DNA from: Caldilineaceae bacterium SB0661_bin_32
GTDB lineage: Bacteria > Chloroflexota > Anaerolineae > Caldilineales > Caldilineaceae
Length of the DNA stretch: 42,156 bases
Direction of reading: 5' to 3'
Assembly (NCBI GenBank): GCA_009841235.1
Contig: VXMH01000100.1
Coordinates: 1 to 42,156 of the forward strand
Position numbers and translations under genes: made by a program. Position 1 is the stretch's first letter. Each line of letters opens with the position of its first letter. This document shows positions 24,550 to 32,989 of this stretch, piece by piece. The notes beneath the pieces were generated by a model. The model was not told the DNA's origin. It did not search any database and saw only the letters and a list, made by a program, of their open reading frames with translations.

Positions 24550-26127
24550 TCAGTAGGCGTTTTTGTTTGTCCCGAGTAGCCACTGGCCTAGTGTGCGAAT
24601 GATAATTTTGATGTCCAGGGCGAGTGACCAGTTTTCGATATACCAGAGATCGTACTTTGTGCGCTCCTCGATCGAGGTGTCGCCCCGCATCCCGTTTACC
24701 GCGGCCCAACCGGTCATCCCGGCTTTTTCGCGGTGGCGGTCCATGTAACGTGGAATCATCTGCCGGAACTGCTCCACGTAGACCGGTCGTTCAGGGCGCG
24801 GCCCGACCAGGCTCATTTCACCAAAGAGAACATTGATCAACTGGGGTAGCTCGTCGATATTGGCGCGACGAATGAAAGCGCCCAGTTTGGTCCGCCGGGG
24901 ATCGTTCTCGACCGTCCAGCCTGGCCCGGACTCTTCCGCGTCCTCGCGCATGGAGCGAAACTTCAGAATCTTGAACGACTTGGCATCCAATCCCATCCGT
25001 TCATGTGTGTAGAAGACCGGCCCGGGACTGTCCAGTTTGATCAAGAGCGCCACCAGCATCAGGAAGGGGCTGAGAACGACCAGGCCGATGGCGCTTCCCA
25101 CCAGGTCCATCCCGCGTTTGAGTGTCAGTTTCCAACCCTGCAATGCCACGTCGCGGACTGTGACCAGGGGCAGACCGCCAAGATACCCGATCGTCACTTC
25201 ACTTGCCATAATTCCGAATGCATCCGGCAGTACGCGAATGCCGACCTTCTCTCGCTCACAAAGGCTGATGATGCCGACCAGTTCCTGATGTGTGCTTTCC
25301 GGCAACGCGATGATCACCTCGTCGACCGCAAATTCGTCAATGATTCTGGGAATGTCGGCGACGCTGCCCAGAATCGGTACATCCAGAATGGAACGCGTAC
25401 TGCTGTTATCAACGATCCCGATCACCTGAAAGCCCAGCTTGGGATTGGCCTGTACTCTCTGCAGGATCATGCGGCCGGAATCCCCGCCGCCGATGAGCAG
25501 GACCCGGTCGCCGCCGATTCCTCTGGCCTGGGCATTCCACTGCAGTTGCGCATGCAGGGTCCGGCCGATCGTCAACATCATGATGTTGAGCAACCAGGCA
25601 TATCCCAGGAAGGTACGGTGGTAAACAAAATCCCGCAGGAAAAGGCTGACCAGCGCCACGGTCAGGAGCGTGCACAGTGTTGTGAGTTTTGCGGTGCGAA
25701 AGATTTCGTCCAGTTGACCGAGCGGTCGGCGGCGCTGGTACATGCGCTGCGAAGAGAAGAGAGATAGCAGCACCAACGACTGTGCCAGCGGCAAAGCCAG
25801 GAACTCCACGAAAGGGCCGACAATGATATCCGGCTGCAACTCCATCAGCCTCGGCGTCAGGTTCATCTCAGTGAGCCGGTGGGCCAGGAAGAAGGCCAGC
25901 CACGTGCACCCCAAATCCACAACGACCAGCGAAAGCGCGAACAGAAGCTGAGCGCGCTTAGGCACGCCCGGCCGCTGGGCGCGCAGGGCCGAGTATCTCC
26001 CGTTGGGACTGGCGTATATGCTCTCCTCGGCCGCAGTTACATCTTCCGCGGCCGCAGTCGCGGATGGCCGCGACTCCGTCGGAGACTCCTCAAGTTCTGT
26101 TGTCGGCTGTACCGGTGACTTCCACAT
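24550..26127 (-). CDS. Polyprenyl glycosylphosphotransferase (WbaP/CpsE-type, undecaprenyl-phosphate sugar transferase)
   Basis: This membrane enzyme starts a surface polysaccharide by moving a sugar-1-phosphate (glucose or galactose in characterised relatives) onto undecaprenyl phosphate. After a disordered N-terminus of about 60 residues come four or five membrane helices. A Rossmann-like CoA-binding region with RVLLIGGGDSGRMILQR follows. The catalytic module contains a further hydrophobic segment (LVGSAIGLVVLSPFLMLVALLI), then FKILKFRSMREDAE, RRANIDELPQLINVL and MSLVGPRPERP. The last holds the Asp-Glu pair and the RPE motif. ATG at 26127 gives 525 residues; an in-frame GTG at 26217 would add 30 and cannot be excluded. 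The GT2 gene upstream ends 18 bases before that GTG, so the two likely form one unit. UppP would recycle the same lipid carrier. Confidence 0.92.
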   Translation of the reverse strand: MWKSPVQPTTELEESPTESRPSATAAAEDVTAAEESIYASPNGRYSALRAQRPGVPKRAQLLFALSLVVVDLGCTWLAFFLAHRLTEMNLTPRLMELQPDIIVGPFVEFLALPLAQSLVLLSLFSSQRMYQRRRPLGQLDEIFRTAKLTTLCTLLTVALVSLFLRDFVYHRTFLGYAWLLNIMMLTIGRTLHAQLQWNAQARGIGGDRVLLIGGGDSGRMILQRVQANPKLGFQVIGIVDNSSTRSILDVPILGSVADIPRIIDEFAVDEVIIALPESTHQELVGIISLCEREKVGIRVLPDAFGIMASEVTIGYLGGLPLVTVRDVALQGWKLTLKRGMDLVGSAIGLVVLSPFLMLVALLIKLDSPGPVFYTHERMGLDAKSFKILKFRSMREDAEESGPGWTVENDPRRTKLGAFIRRANIDELPQLINVLFGEMSLVGPRPERPVYVEQFRQMIPRYMDRHREKAGMTGWAAVNGMRGDTSIEERTKYDLWYIENWSLALDIKIIIRTLGQWLLGTNKNAY

Positions 26128-26235
26128 CGTGCCTATTGTGTATGACCGGAAGTGGACGGCTTTTAACTTTCCACAGTCAATCTCATCGAATTCCGGCGGA
26201 CCGGTTCGCGTATGCACCAGGTACGCGCAGCCCTG

Positions 26236-27255
26236 CTAGACCCGTTCCTGTCGCAGCTTCCATAGCCGGATGGCGATGTCTACACCGCCAATCAGAGAAA
26301 TACTGAGCCAGATCAGTTTATCCAGCGCCCATGAACTGTTGGCCCGGTAGTGTTTGCGATAAAAGATCCACATCGCCTCATAAAAGGCGCGGCGGGCGTT
26401 GCGGCTCTTGCGGCTGGAGGCCTCTTTGACATGGATGATCTCGACCTTGCCGTTGTACCAGACATCCCAGCCGGCGTTCTTGATTCGCTTGGCCCAATCG
26501 AGGTCTTCACCGTACATGAAGTAGGCCTCGTCCAACAGCCCGACCTGCAGGATCGCCTGCGTGCGCACCTGCATATAGGCGCCCACAACCGAGTCGACCG
26601 GATGCACAGCATCTTCCGGCAGGTAGCCCAGATTATAGGCGTTGAAACGCTCGCTGCGGGGAAATAGCCGGCTCAGGCGGGTCATGCGGCAGAAGCTCAC
26701 CCAGGGCGTGGGAAAGCTGCGGCGGCAGGCCAGATCGAGCGTCCCGTCCGGCCGCCGCACCCGCGGGCCCGCTATGCCGAGGTCGGGCCGCTCGTCCATG
26801 AATTGGATCATGTCTGCCAGCGCGTTCGCCGGCAAAACAGTGTCATTGTTAAGAAGGAGGATGTAGCGGGGAAAAGACCTGTTGTGCAGTGGTTGGGGTT
26901 CAGTGAGGCCGAGTTGGCGCAGAGCCAGGTTGTTCCCCGCGCTGAAACCGAGATTGGTCTCCGAAACGATCAGGCCTGTCTGCGGGAAGTGGTCGCCCAC
27001 CATGACGGCGCTGTCGTCGCTGCTGCCGTTATCAACAACACAGACCGTGTAGGAAAAATTGCCGACGGAGGCGTACACGGATGTCAGGCAAGCGGACAGG
27101 AGGGCGCTGGCATTGTAGTTGAGGATGACTATCGCAAGGTCCAGTTCCTCAGCAGAGGGAATAGACCCGGAGGGCATCCCACTCGTTGGCAGCGACGATG
27201 GCGAGCCGGCGCTCTCTATCCATTCTGACCAGACGACAAGGCGAGGAGACTGCAT
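26236..27255 (-). CDS. GT2-family glycosyltransferase (rhamnosyltransferase-like)
   Basis: This 339-residue GT-A enzyme has LAIVILNYNASALLSACLTSVY for nucleotide binding near residue 40 and VVDNGSSDDS for the first Asp. The DXD-like motif lies in ILLLNNDTVLP. Further family features are VVGAYMQVRTQAILQVGLLDEAYFMYGEDLDWAKRIKNAGW, with the ED general-base pair, and a late KEASSRKS segment. The C-terminal stretch (about 300-335) has one hydrophobic helix that may anchor it to the inner membrane. The first 35 residues look unstructured, so an internal ATG at 27177 is a possible start. It likely extends glycans made on the undecaprenyl carrier and is expressed from the promoter at 27456-27484. Confidence 0.92.
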   Translation of the reverse strand: MQSPRLVVWSEWIESAGSPSSLPTSGMPSGSIPSAEELDLAIVILNYNASALLSACLTSVYASVGNFSYTVCVVDNGSSDDSAVMVGDHFPQTGLIVSETNLGFSAGNNLALRQLGLTEPQPLHNRSFPRYILLLNNDTVLPANALADMIQFMDERPDLGIAGPRVRRPDGTLDLACRRSFPTPWVSFCRMTRLSRLFPRSERFNAYNLGYLPEDAVHPVDSVVGAYMQVRTQAILQVGLLDEAYFMYGEDLDWAKRIKNAGWDVWYNGKVEIIHVKEASSRKSRNARRAFYEAMWIFYRKHYRANSSWALDKLIWLSISLIGGVDIAIRLWKLRQERV

Positions 27256-27455
27256 TGTCTGCGTTTCTATTCACCCGCTGCTCAGTTGTCCATACGGCAG
27301 GAGCAGGCCGCGGGCCCCATATGTGAGCGAAAAAGACTGTGATCTGTGCGATCGCATGGGGACGATTAGCTGCCGCGAAGCGCGGGGCAGTCAATCACGG
27401 AAGTCAGACGCATTGCAAGAATCACAGCCGATACTATCTGCTCTATATTCGTCTG

Positions 27456-27484
27456 ATTCTAGCACGGCACGCTCCTTTCGCCAA
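27456..27484 (-). promoter_or_regulatory. Promoter for the GT2-glycosylphosphotransferase pair
   Basis: On the minus strand TTGGCG (27484-27479) and TAGAAT (27461-27456) are 17 bases apart, with TGC forming an extended -10. Start would be near 27449, leaving about 190 bases of untranslated leader. That leader contains a CCGCG/CGCGG hairpin at 27373-27385. The rest of the 275-bp gap 27256-27530 holds no gene that I recognise. Confidence 0.6.
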
Positions 27485-27530
27485 AGCGGTTGTCTGAACC
27501 ATCCCTGGGCGCACACCGGGCAATACCTGC

Positions 27531-28493
27531 CTACAGATGGCGCAATGCAACTTCCAGCACGCGGTCAGGAGTCAGTTCCGGCAGTAGGAGCGCATCGGCT
27601 GCGGCCGCCAAAGTGCGAGGCGACAAGGCCTCTCCGTCACCGCCCTCGTTCTGCTCTCCGATTCCTGGCAGAGCGCATTGAGGGATGAGGCCGATCAGTT
27701 CGCTGCGGTCCAGCTTCACGGAGTGGCGGGCGGCCTGCCGGCGAATGGCATTGACCGCCGCGTGAGGGGTTGTGACGCGATAATCAACGAGATTCATGCT
27801 GACCTGGGCCTGACCATCGACAAGGAGGCCCAGGGCCCGGACCGCCGGCAGACCGCCGTCGCGTTCGCGTATCTGGCGGGCGATCGTTCTGGCAACGGCT
27901 AACTCGGAACTGCGCAAGAAAACGTTGAAGGCAATGAGAACAGGCCTGGCCCCGACGACGACAGCGCCCGCCGGGCCTACCTTAGCCGGGCCAAAGTCCG
28001 GCAGGCGCTGCGGAAGGTGGATTTCCCGGACCAGGGCCTCATATTCACCGCGCCGGACGTCGGCCAGGTTGCGGCGCTCAGCTCTGGCGGCCGCTTCGCC
28101 ATAGAGGTAGACGGGCAGATCCAGCTCATCACCGATGCGGCGACCCAGCTGCCGGGCCAGGAGAGCGCAGTCTGCCAGGAGAGCGTTGCCGACCGGCACG
28201 AGCGGGACCACATCGGCCGCGCCCAGTCTGGGATGGACGCCCCGGTACCCTCGAAGGTCGATGCGGGCGACAGCCACTTCGACCGCATTGAACAGCCCCT
28301 GCAGAACCTGTTCCGGCGGGCCCGCGACCGTGAGAACGGTGCGGTTGTGGTGCGCATCGCTGGTGCGATCGAGCAGCCGGGCGCCGGACGTTCGGACTGC
28401 CGCCGCCAGCTCGTCGATGACATCGGCGCGGCGTCCCTCTGAGAAGTTCGGAACTGCTTCGATAATTGGGATGTCGTTGGCGCTGTGATTCAT
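27531..28493 (-). CDS. Glutamate formimidoyltransferase (FtcD N-terminal type)
   Basis: This enzyme transfers the formimino group from formiminoglutamate to tetrahydrofolate in histidine breakdown, or in some versions forms 5-formyl-THF. The 320-residue protein opens with IIEAVPNFSEGRRADVIDEL, a diagnostic start. It is followed by DRTSDAHHNRTVLTVAG, LRGYRGVHPRLGAADVVPLVPV and MNLVDYRVTTPHAAVNAIRRQA, which line the folate and substrate sites. The partner cyclodeaminase domain of eukaryotic FtcD is missing, giving a monofunctional form. The start at 28493 is preferred over an open upstream extension of 30 residues. No hut genes are adjacent. It follows modB by 132 bases on the same strand, probably by chance. 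Confidence 0.92.
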   Translation of the reverse strand: MNHSANDIPIIEAVPNFSEGRRADVIDELAAAVRTSGARLLDRTSDAHHNRTVLTVAGPPEQVLQGLFNAVEVAVARIDLRGYRGVHPRLGAADVVPLVPVGNALLADCALLARQLGRRIGDELDLPVYLYGEAAARAERRNLADVRRGEYEALVREIHLPQRLPDFGPAKVGPAGAVVVGARPVLIAFNVFLRSSELAVARTIARQIRERDGGLPAVRALGLLVDGQAQVSMNLVDYRVTTPHAAVNAIRRQAARHSVKLDRSELIGLIPQCALPGIGEQNEGGDGEALSPRTLAAAADALLLPELTPDRVLEVALRHL

Positions 28494-28625
28494 GTGACGA
28501 AAGGTTGGGCTGCGACCATGCTTTGAGCAAAGTTGGACGCGCTCTACATTTTCTCCTGTCCCTGCCGCTTGTCTGAACCACAAAATGAGGAGCCGGGGAC
28601 TGGACGGTGATAAACCGGACCTAAA

Positions 28626-29480
28626 TCACTCGGTTCGCCCAAGAAGCCACTTCACGAGCAACAGAATGGCGAACGCGGTCGCCATAAGGACAACGGACAG
28701 GGCCAGGGCAACGTCAAGATCCAGTTCGAAGCCGATATAGATGGCCAGCGGCATCGTCTGCGTGCGCCCGGGATAGTTGCCGGCGAAAAGAATGGTGGCG
28801 CCGAAATCACCGAGAGCTCTCGCCCACGTCATCACCAGCCCGCCCAGCAAGGAGGCGCGGGCGAGGGGGACCGTTACGAAGCGGAAGATCTGCCGGCCGT
28901 CGGCCCCGTCCAAGGCCGCGGCCTCTTCCAGCTCGACCGCACTGCGGCTGAGGCCGCCGATGGCCGCGCGGATGTAGTAGGGAGAAGCGACGAAAAGTTG
29001 CGCGAGAATGACCGCCAGCGAAGTAAAGGCGACTTCGATTCCCGTCACTGACAGCCCCTGCCCCAGCATCCCCCTCCGGCCAAAAGCCATCAGCAGGGCC
29101 AGCCCGGCAACAGCGGGAGGCAGGACGGTGGGCAGATCGATGAGCGTGTCCAGCGCCCGGCGTCCTCGAAACTGCCGCCGGGTCATCAGCACCGCCAGAG
29201 GCGTGCCCAACAGGATCGTCAGAAGCGTCGCCGTCGCCGACGTCCATAAGCTCAAAACGATAGCCCGGCGCGCGACAGGCTGGGCCAGGTGTGCGCTGAT
29301 GTCGGTCAGCTCCGTGCGCCAGATCAGTGCCAGAAGAGGAAGAGTCAGAAACAGGATCATGGGCACGGCTGACCAGGAGAGCGCGAGGCCCGGTCGCGTG
29401 AGGCGCCCGGAGGAGCGCCGGTCGCCCCCCGCCTGGTCGACGGGGATCCGCATTGCTTCGGCGGCTTCAGTCGTTCGCAT
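28626..29480 (-). CDS. modB: Molybdate ABC transporter permease ModB
   Basis: This 284-residue integral membrane protein has an N-terminal disordered stretch of about 30 residues, then about six membrane helices. These include LALSWSAVPMILFLTLPLLALIW, a helix near 75-93, and LLVKWLL at the C-terminus. The cytoplasmic EAA loop that contacts the ATPase reads EEAAALDGADGRQIFRFVTVPLARASLLGG. The segments LPTVLPPAVAGLALL and WARALGDFGATILFAGN are typical of ModB/CysT permeases. It begins two bases after modA ends, so they are co-transcribed. The ATPase ModC is not found downstream, where ftcD comes next, so the transporter must borrow an ATPase from elsewhere or be incomplete. Confidence 0.92.
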   Translation of the reverse strand: MRTTEAAEAMRIPVDQAGGDRRSSGRLTRPGLALSWSAVPMILFLTLPLLALIWRTELTDISAHLAQPVARRAIVLSLWTSATATLLTILLGTPLAVLMTRRQFRGRRALDTLIDLPTVLPPAVAGLALLMAFGRRGMLGQGLSVTGIEVAFTSLAVILAQLFVASPYYIRAAIGGLSRSAVELEEAAALDGADGRQIFRFVTVPLARASLLGGLVMTWARALGDFGATILFAGNYPGRTQTMPLAIYIGFELDLDVALALSVVLMATAFAILLLVKWLLGRTE

Positions 29481-29482
29481 GA

Positions 29483-30418
29483 TTAAAATGCCCCTGAGGC
29501 CGCAAAGTTTGAGGTTTCTTCCGGGCGTTCAGCCCGGCAATGGGTGGAAAAGCCGTGTGACTCCAGCACAGCGGCGCCTTCTTCAGAAAACAGGAAAGTG
29601 ATGAATGTTGCGGCCTGCTCCGGCTGTCTGCTGTCCCGGGTCAGGGCGATCGGATAGACTGCTGAAATATTGAGATGAGCCGGTATCTCCATGCGCGACA
29701 ACTCGGTGACACCTGCGAGGTCACTGGCATAGACGATGCCGGCATCGGCCTCGCCCAATTGCAGTTTGCTGAGAATGCCCCGAACATTTTGTTCTTCAGA
29801 CACGATGTTGGCCTCGAAACCGGCACGAAAATCGGGGCCCAAACGTTCGTCCTGCGCGGCATTGGCCAGAAACTGCCGCGTGTACTGCCCAATGGGCACC
29901 GCCTCTGCGCCAACGACGATTTTATGGCCGGGCTGGGCCAATTTCAGCAAAGATTTGACCTCAGGCGCGTCGGAGGATGCACCGGCAGCGCGCCGGCCGA
30001 AGCCGATCATCAACTGATTGCAGGCGAATGTCTTCACGCTCCCCTTCCCGATTCGTCCGGCGTCGATAGCTGCCTGCATCTGCATCTCGTCGGCCGAGGC
30101 GAAAATGTCGGCTCGCGCCCCCTCGCGCAGTTGGCCGGCCAGCTGCTGGGAACCGGCAAAGTTGAAAACAACGTTTCCTGTATGGCCCCCGCTGCTGAAC
30201 GATTGGGCAGCTTCCTGGAAGACATCGGTAAGTGACGCGGCCGCGAAGACCGTCACTTGGGCTGTTTCCGATAATGACACCCTGCCGGCAGTTGGCCTGC
30301 CGCAGCCAGCCAGAAGCAGACCACCCAGCAGCAGCATGGCCGCCGGAATCAGCCCGAGTGCAGTTGTTGTCGAACGCCGACACAAGGATGACACGGATTT
30401 GACGATAGCAGTGAGCAT
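29483..30418 (-). CDS. modA: Molybdate-binding lipoprotein ModA
   Basis: ModA binds molybdate or tungstate outside the membrane and delivers it to ModB. The 311-residue precursor has a signal peptide with the lipobox LLAGC (Cys39). Mature features are VTVFAAASLTDVFQEAAQSF, then FNFAGSQQLAGQLREGARADIFASADEMQM, whose Ser and Ala residues line the oxyanion site. A VVGAEAVPIGQYTRQFL segment and DAGIVYASDL follow, both family-typical. The frame stays open 74 codons upstream, but that stretch is not protein-like. No ModE-type operator was recognised in the upstream 269 bp. Confidence 0.93.
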   Translation of the reverse strand: MLTAIVKSVSSLCRRSTTTALGLIPAAMLLLGGLLLAGCGRPTAGRVSLSETAQVTVFAAASLTDVFQEAAQSFSSGGHTGNVVFNFAGSQQLAGQLREGARADIFASADEMQMQAAIDAGRIGKGSVKTFACNQLMIGFGRRAAGASSDAPEVKSLLKLAQPGHKIVVGAEAVPIGQYTRQFLANAAQDERLGPDFRAGFEANIVSEEQNVRGILSKLQLGEADAGIVYASDLAGVTELSRMEIPAHLNISAVYPIALTRDSRQPEQAATFITFLFSEEGAAVLESHGFSTHCRAERPEETSNFAASGAF

Positions 30419-30687
30419 TAGCCGTGTCAAATTCAGACCGTTTCCACTCTGGACGCCGGCCGCTCGCGGAGATGGGGCCCGGGACCGGTCCCAATTTGAA
30501 CGCGGCCGTCCGTTCAGAGAAACGAGGCGGTAGCGAGAGATGATCGGCGCTGGCGTTCTATTCTGGCCAGTATGGTATGATCGACAGATAGCGATAGCAA
30601 CGCAGCGCGTTTGCGTCCGAGGATGATGCGGAAGATCCAAGTTGAGGGCCTTCCGGGCCAGCGTCTTCGGGCCGGGTATGCCAGCGG
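30419..30687. other. Divergent intergenic region between modA and the FemX-like gene
   Basis: No gene is seen. A plus-strand -10-like TATGAT at 30576-30581 with a preceding TGG and, on the minus strand, TTGCTA-N17-TACCAT across roughly 30571-30599 suggest overlapping divergent promoters. Both are weak matches. Confidence 0.35.
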
Positions 30688-32943
30688 ATGACAGGGGGAG
30701 CAGTGACAGATCAAGCAGTGACAGATCAAGCAGCTGATTGGAATGAATTCGTCAGCAATCATTCGGCCGGTCATCTCTTGCAGACGAGTGAATGGGCGGC
30801 CTTGAAATGCCGCTCCGGCTGGTGGGCCAAACGCGTTCTCTTGCCGGAATCGACTGCCGGCGGCGCCGCGCAAGCCGGGGCGATGATCCTCTTTCGCAGG
30901 ATAATGGGCCAGGTCCTGGCATACGTCCCGAGAGGCCCGCTTGCGGACTGGTCCGACTCCACGCTGACGGAAGCTGTGACGGCGCGCATGTGCGATGTTG
31001 CCCGGCAGGAGGGAGCGTTCGCACTGAAGATCGAACCGGACCTGCTGGATACGGCAGCCAACCGGCAGCGGCTCAGCGCGGCCGGCTTCCATCCCAGTCC
31101 CCAAACAGTTCAGCCTCGCAGCACCGTCGTCGTCGATCTGCAGCCGGACGAAGATACGATCCTCGCGCGGATGAAGAGCAAGTGGCGCTACAACATCCGC
31201 CTGGCCGCGCGCAGAGGCGTTAACGTGCGGGAGCTTGAGGCGCATGAGCTGCCCCTGTTCCAGCAGCTGATGGAAGAGACGGGCAAGCGGGACGGATTTT
31301 CCGTCCACAGCGCCGCCTACTACCGCGATGCCTACGAGCTGCTGGCCTCCCGCTGGGGCGCCTTTCTGCTGGCCTCGCACGGGGGCGACCCTCTGGCCAG
31401 CATCGCCGTGTTCGCCGTCGGTTCGTCCGCCTGCTACCTGTGGGGGGCCAGCAACAACCGCCGCCGCAACCTGATGCCCAACCATGCGCTCCAATGGGAA
31501 GCGATGCGCTGGGCCAGGGCACGCGGCTGCGCCCGCTATGATCTCTGGGGCGTCCCCGATGAGATCGGCGCCATCGCCACCGGTCTCTGGCAGGAAGGGC
31601 GCAACGCTGTTTCCGCCGAGAAGGCGCCGGTGGATCTGAATGCGCTCCCAGCCGGGGATCTTTGGGGCGTTTTCCGTTTCAAACAGGGCTTTGGCGGCGC
31701 GATCGAGCGCACCGTCGGCGCCTGGGACCTGCCCCTGCGTCGACCTGTCTACAGTCTCTATCAGGGCGCGCTGCTGGCGAAGGACCGGACTGTAAGAAGC
31801 AGGTACGGGGTAAAGGGGGAAGAAGAGGAGAGGAGGCAGATTTCCTCCTCTTCCGCCATTGAGGTAGCTATGGAGCCGGTGGTGACGGCCGCGGCGTGGG
31901 AAGAGCTGTTGACGCAGCTGCCGCCCGACCGTAGCCACGTGCTGCAAAGCTGGTCGTGGGGCGTCGTCAAGGCCGGGAGCGGCTGGCGCGTCGAGCGCTG
32001 GCGCGTGCAGAGGGGCGGTCGGCCCTTGGGGGTTTTTCAGTGGCTCTGGCGGCAGCCTACGGCAGCGCTGCCCTTGCGCGTGGCTTATGTGCCCAAGGGG
32101 CCCCTGCTGGACTGGTCGGATGACGAAGCAACTGCGCTCGTATTGGCGCAGATCGAAGAACTGTGCCGGCGGCGGGGCTGCCTTCAGGTAAAGATCGATC
32201 CTGATGTCGGTGAAAAAGATACGGAAGGGGTGCGTCTGAAGCAGCTGCTTCTCCAGCGCAACTGGCGCTTCAGCCCGGAGCAGATTCAGTTCAAAAATAC
32301 CGGCTTCACGGACATCACCGGGGCCGAAGAAGATCTGTTGAATTCGTTCAAGAGCAAGTGGCGCTATAACATCCGGCTGGCCGAACGGCGGGGCGTCACC
32401 GTCCGCTGCGGCGATGCAGCGGACTTGCCGGGCTTCTATCGACTTTACAAAGAGACGAGCACCCGCGACGGTTTTCTAATCCGTCCATTCGCCTACTACA
32501 ACCCCTTGTGGCGTATGTTTCTGAAGATGCAGCAGGAGGAGGGGAGACGGACCGGCGGGGCGCTGTTGCTGGCCGAGCATCCGGACGAGTCGCAGCCCAT
32601 TGCCGGGTTGTTTCTGCTCCGTTACGGTCGTCAGACTCTCTATTTCAACGGAGCCAGCAGTGCCCGGAGGCGCCGCGACATGCCCAACTACCTCTTACAG
32701 TGGCGAGCGCTGCAGTGGGCCAGGGCACAGGGCTGCACGGTCTATGATTGGTGGGGCGCGCCGACGGACCCCGATGAACCGAGCGATCCTCTCCAAGGGG
32801 TATGGCGTTTCAAGGAAGGGTTTGCCGCCAGAATGGCCGTGCATACGGGGGCGTGGGACTGGTCGCTCAGTCCGCTGCTATGGCACGGCTACCATCGGGG
32901 GAAGTCGCAGCTGCTGGAGCTGATGCGCAAGCGGCACCGCTAG
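30688..32943 (+). CDS. Double-length FemABX-family aminoacyltransferase (two fused copies)
   Basis: FemX/FemA/FemB enzymes use aminoacyl-tRNA to add amino acids to the peptidoglycan peptide on lipid II or its derivatives. This 751-residue protein contains the whole unit twice. Copy 1 (about 17-345) and copy 2 (about 400-745) both show an N-terminal HxLQ(T/S)..W segment and YVP(R/K)GPL.DWSD. Both also show KSKWRYNIRLA.RRGV (163 and 555), ET..RDGF, and W.A....G....D.WG with a (V/W)RFK.GF stretch. Known family members are single copy, about 330-450 residues. The halves are joined by a charged, Ser-rich linker (about 365-394), and Met395 has its own ribosome binding site. An ATG with no clear ribosome binding site is used at 30688. 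The transferred amino acid is unknown. Confidence 0.88.
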   Translation: MTGGAVTDQAVTDQAADWNEFVSNHSAGHLLQTSEWAALKCRSGWWAKRVLLPESTAGGAAQAGAMILFRRIMGQVLAYVPRGPLADWSDSTLTEAVTARMCDVARQEGAFALKIEPDLLDTAANRQRLSAAGFHPSPQTVQPRSTVVVDLQPDEDTILARMKSKWRYNIRLAARRGVNVRELEAHELPLFQQLMEETGKRDGFSVHSAAYYRDAYELLASRWGAFLLASHGGDPLASIAVFAVGSSACYLWGASNNRRRNLMPNHALQWEAMRWARARGCARYDLWGVPDEIGAIATGLWQEGRNAVSAEKAPVDLNALPAGDLWGVFRFKQGFGGAIERTVGAWDLPLRRPVYSLYQGALLAKDRTVRSRYGVKGEEEERRQISSSSAIEVAMEPVVTAAAWEELLTQLPPDRSHVLQSWSWGVVKAGSGWRVERWRVQRGGRPLGVFQWLWRQPTAALPLRVAYVPKGPLLDWSDDEATALVLAQIEELCRRRGCLQVKIDPDVGEKDTEGVRLKQLLLQRNWRFSPEQIQFKNTGFTDITGAEEDLLNSFKSKWRYNIRLAERRGVTVRCGDAADLPGFYRLYKETSTRDGFLIRPFAYYNPLWRMFLKMQQEEGRRTGGALLLAEHPDESQPIAGLFLLRYGRQTLYFNGASSARRRRDMPNYLLQWRALQWARAQGCTVYDWWGAPTDPDEPSDPLQGVWRFKEGFAARMAVHTGAWDWSLSPLLWHGYHRGKSQLLELMRKRHR
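30703..30732 (+). repeat. Perfect 15-bp tandem duplication at the FemX start
   Basis: GTGACAGATCAAGCA occurs twice in a row, encoding VTDQA twice in residues 6-15. Both copies start with GTG in frame. It could be a recent slippage event; it adds five residues to the N-terminus and keeps the frame. Confidence 0.75.
31827..31872 (+). promoter_or_regulatory. Hairpin plus internal ribosome binding site and ATG inside the FemX fusion
   Basis: GGAGAGGAGG (31827-31836) and CCTCCTCTTC (31844-31853) form a 10-bp stem with one G-U pair around a 7-base loop. GAGG at 31861-31864 then lies five bases before in-frame ATG at 31870, where the second FemX copy begins. These look like an intergenic spacer now read through. 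Confidence 0.5.
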
Positions 32944-32989
32944 CGCTGCCCAACTGTAGTATGTCATAAGCCAGCCGCAGGAAACCGGC

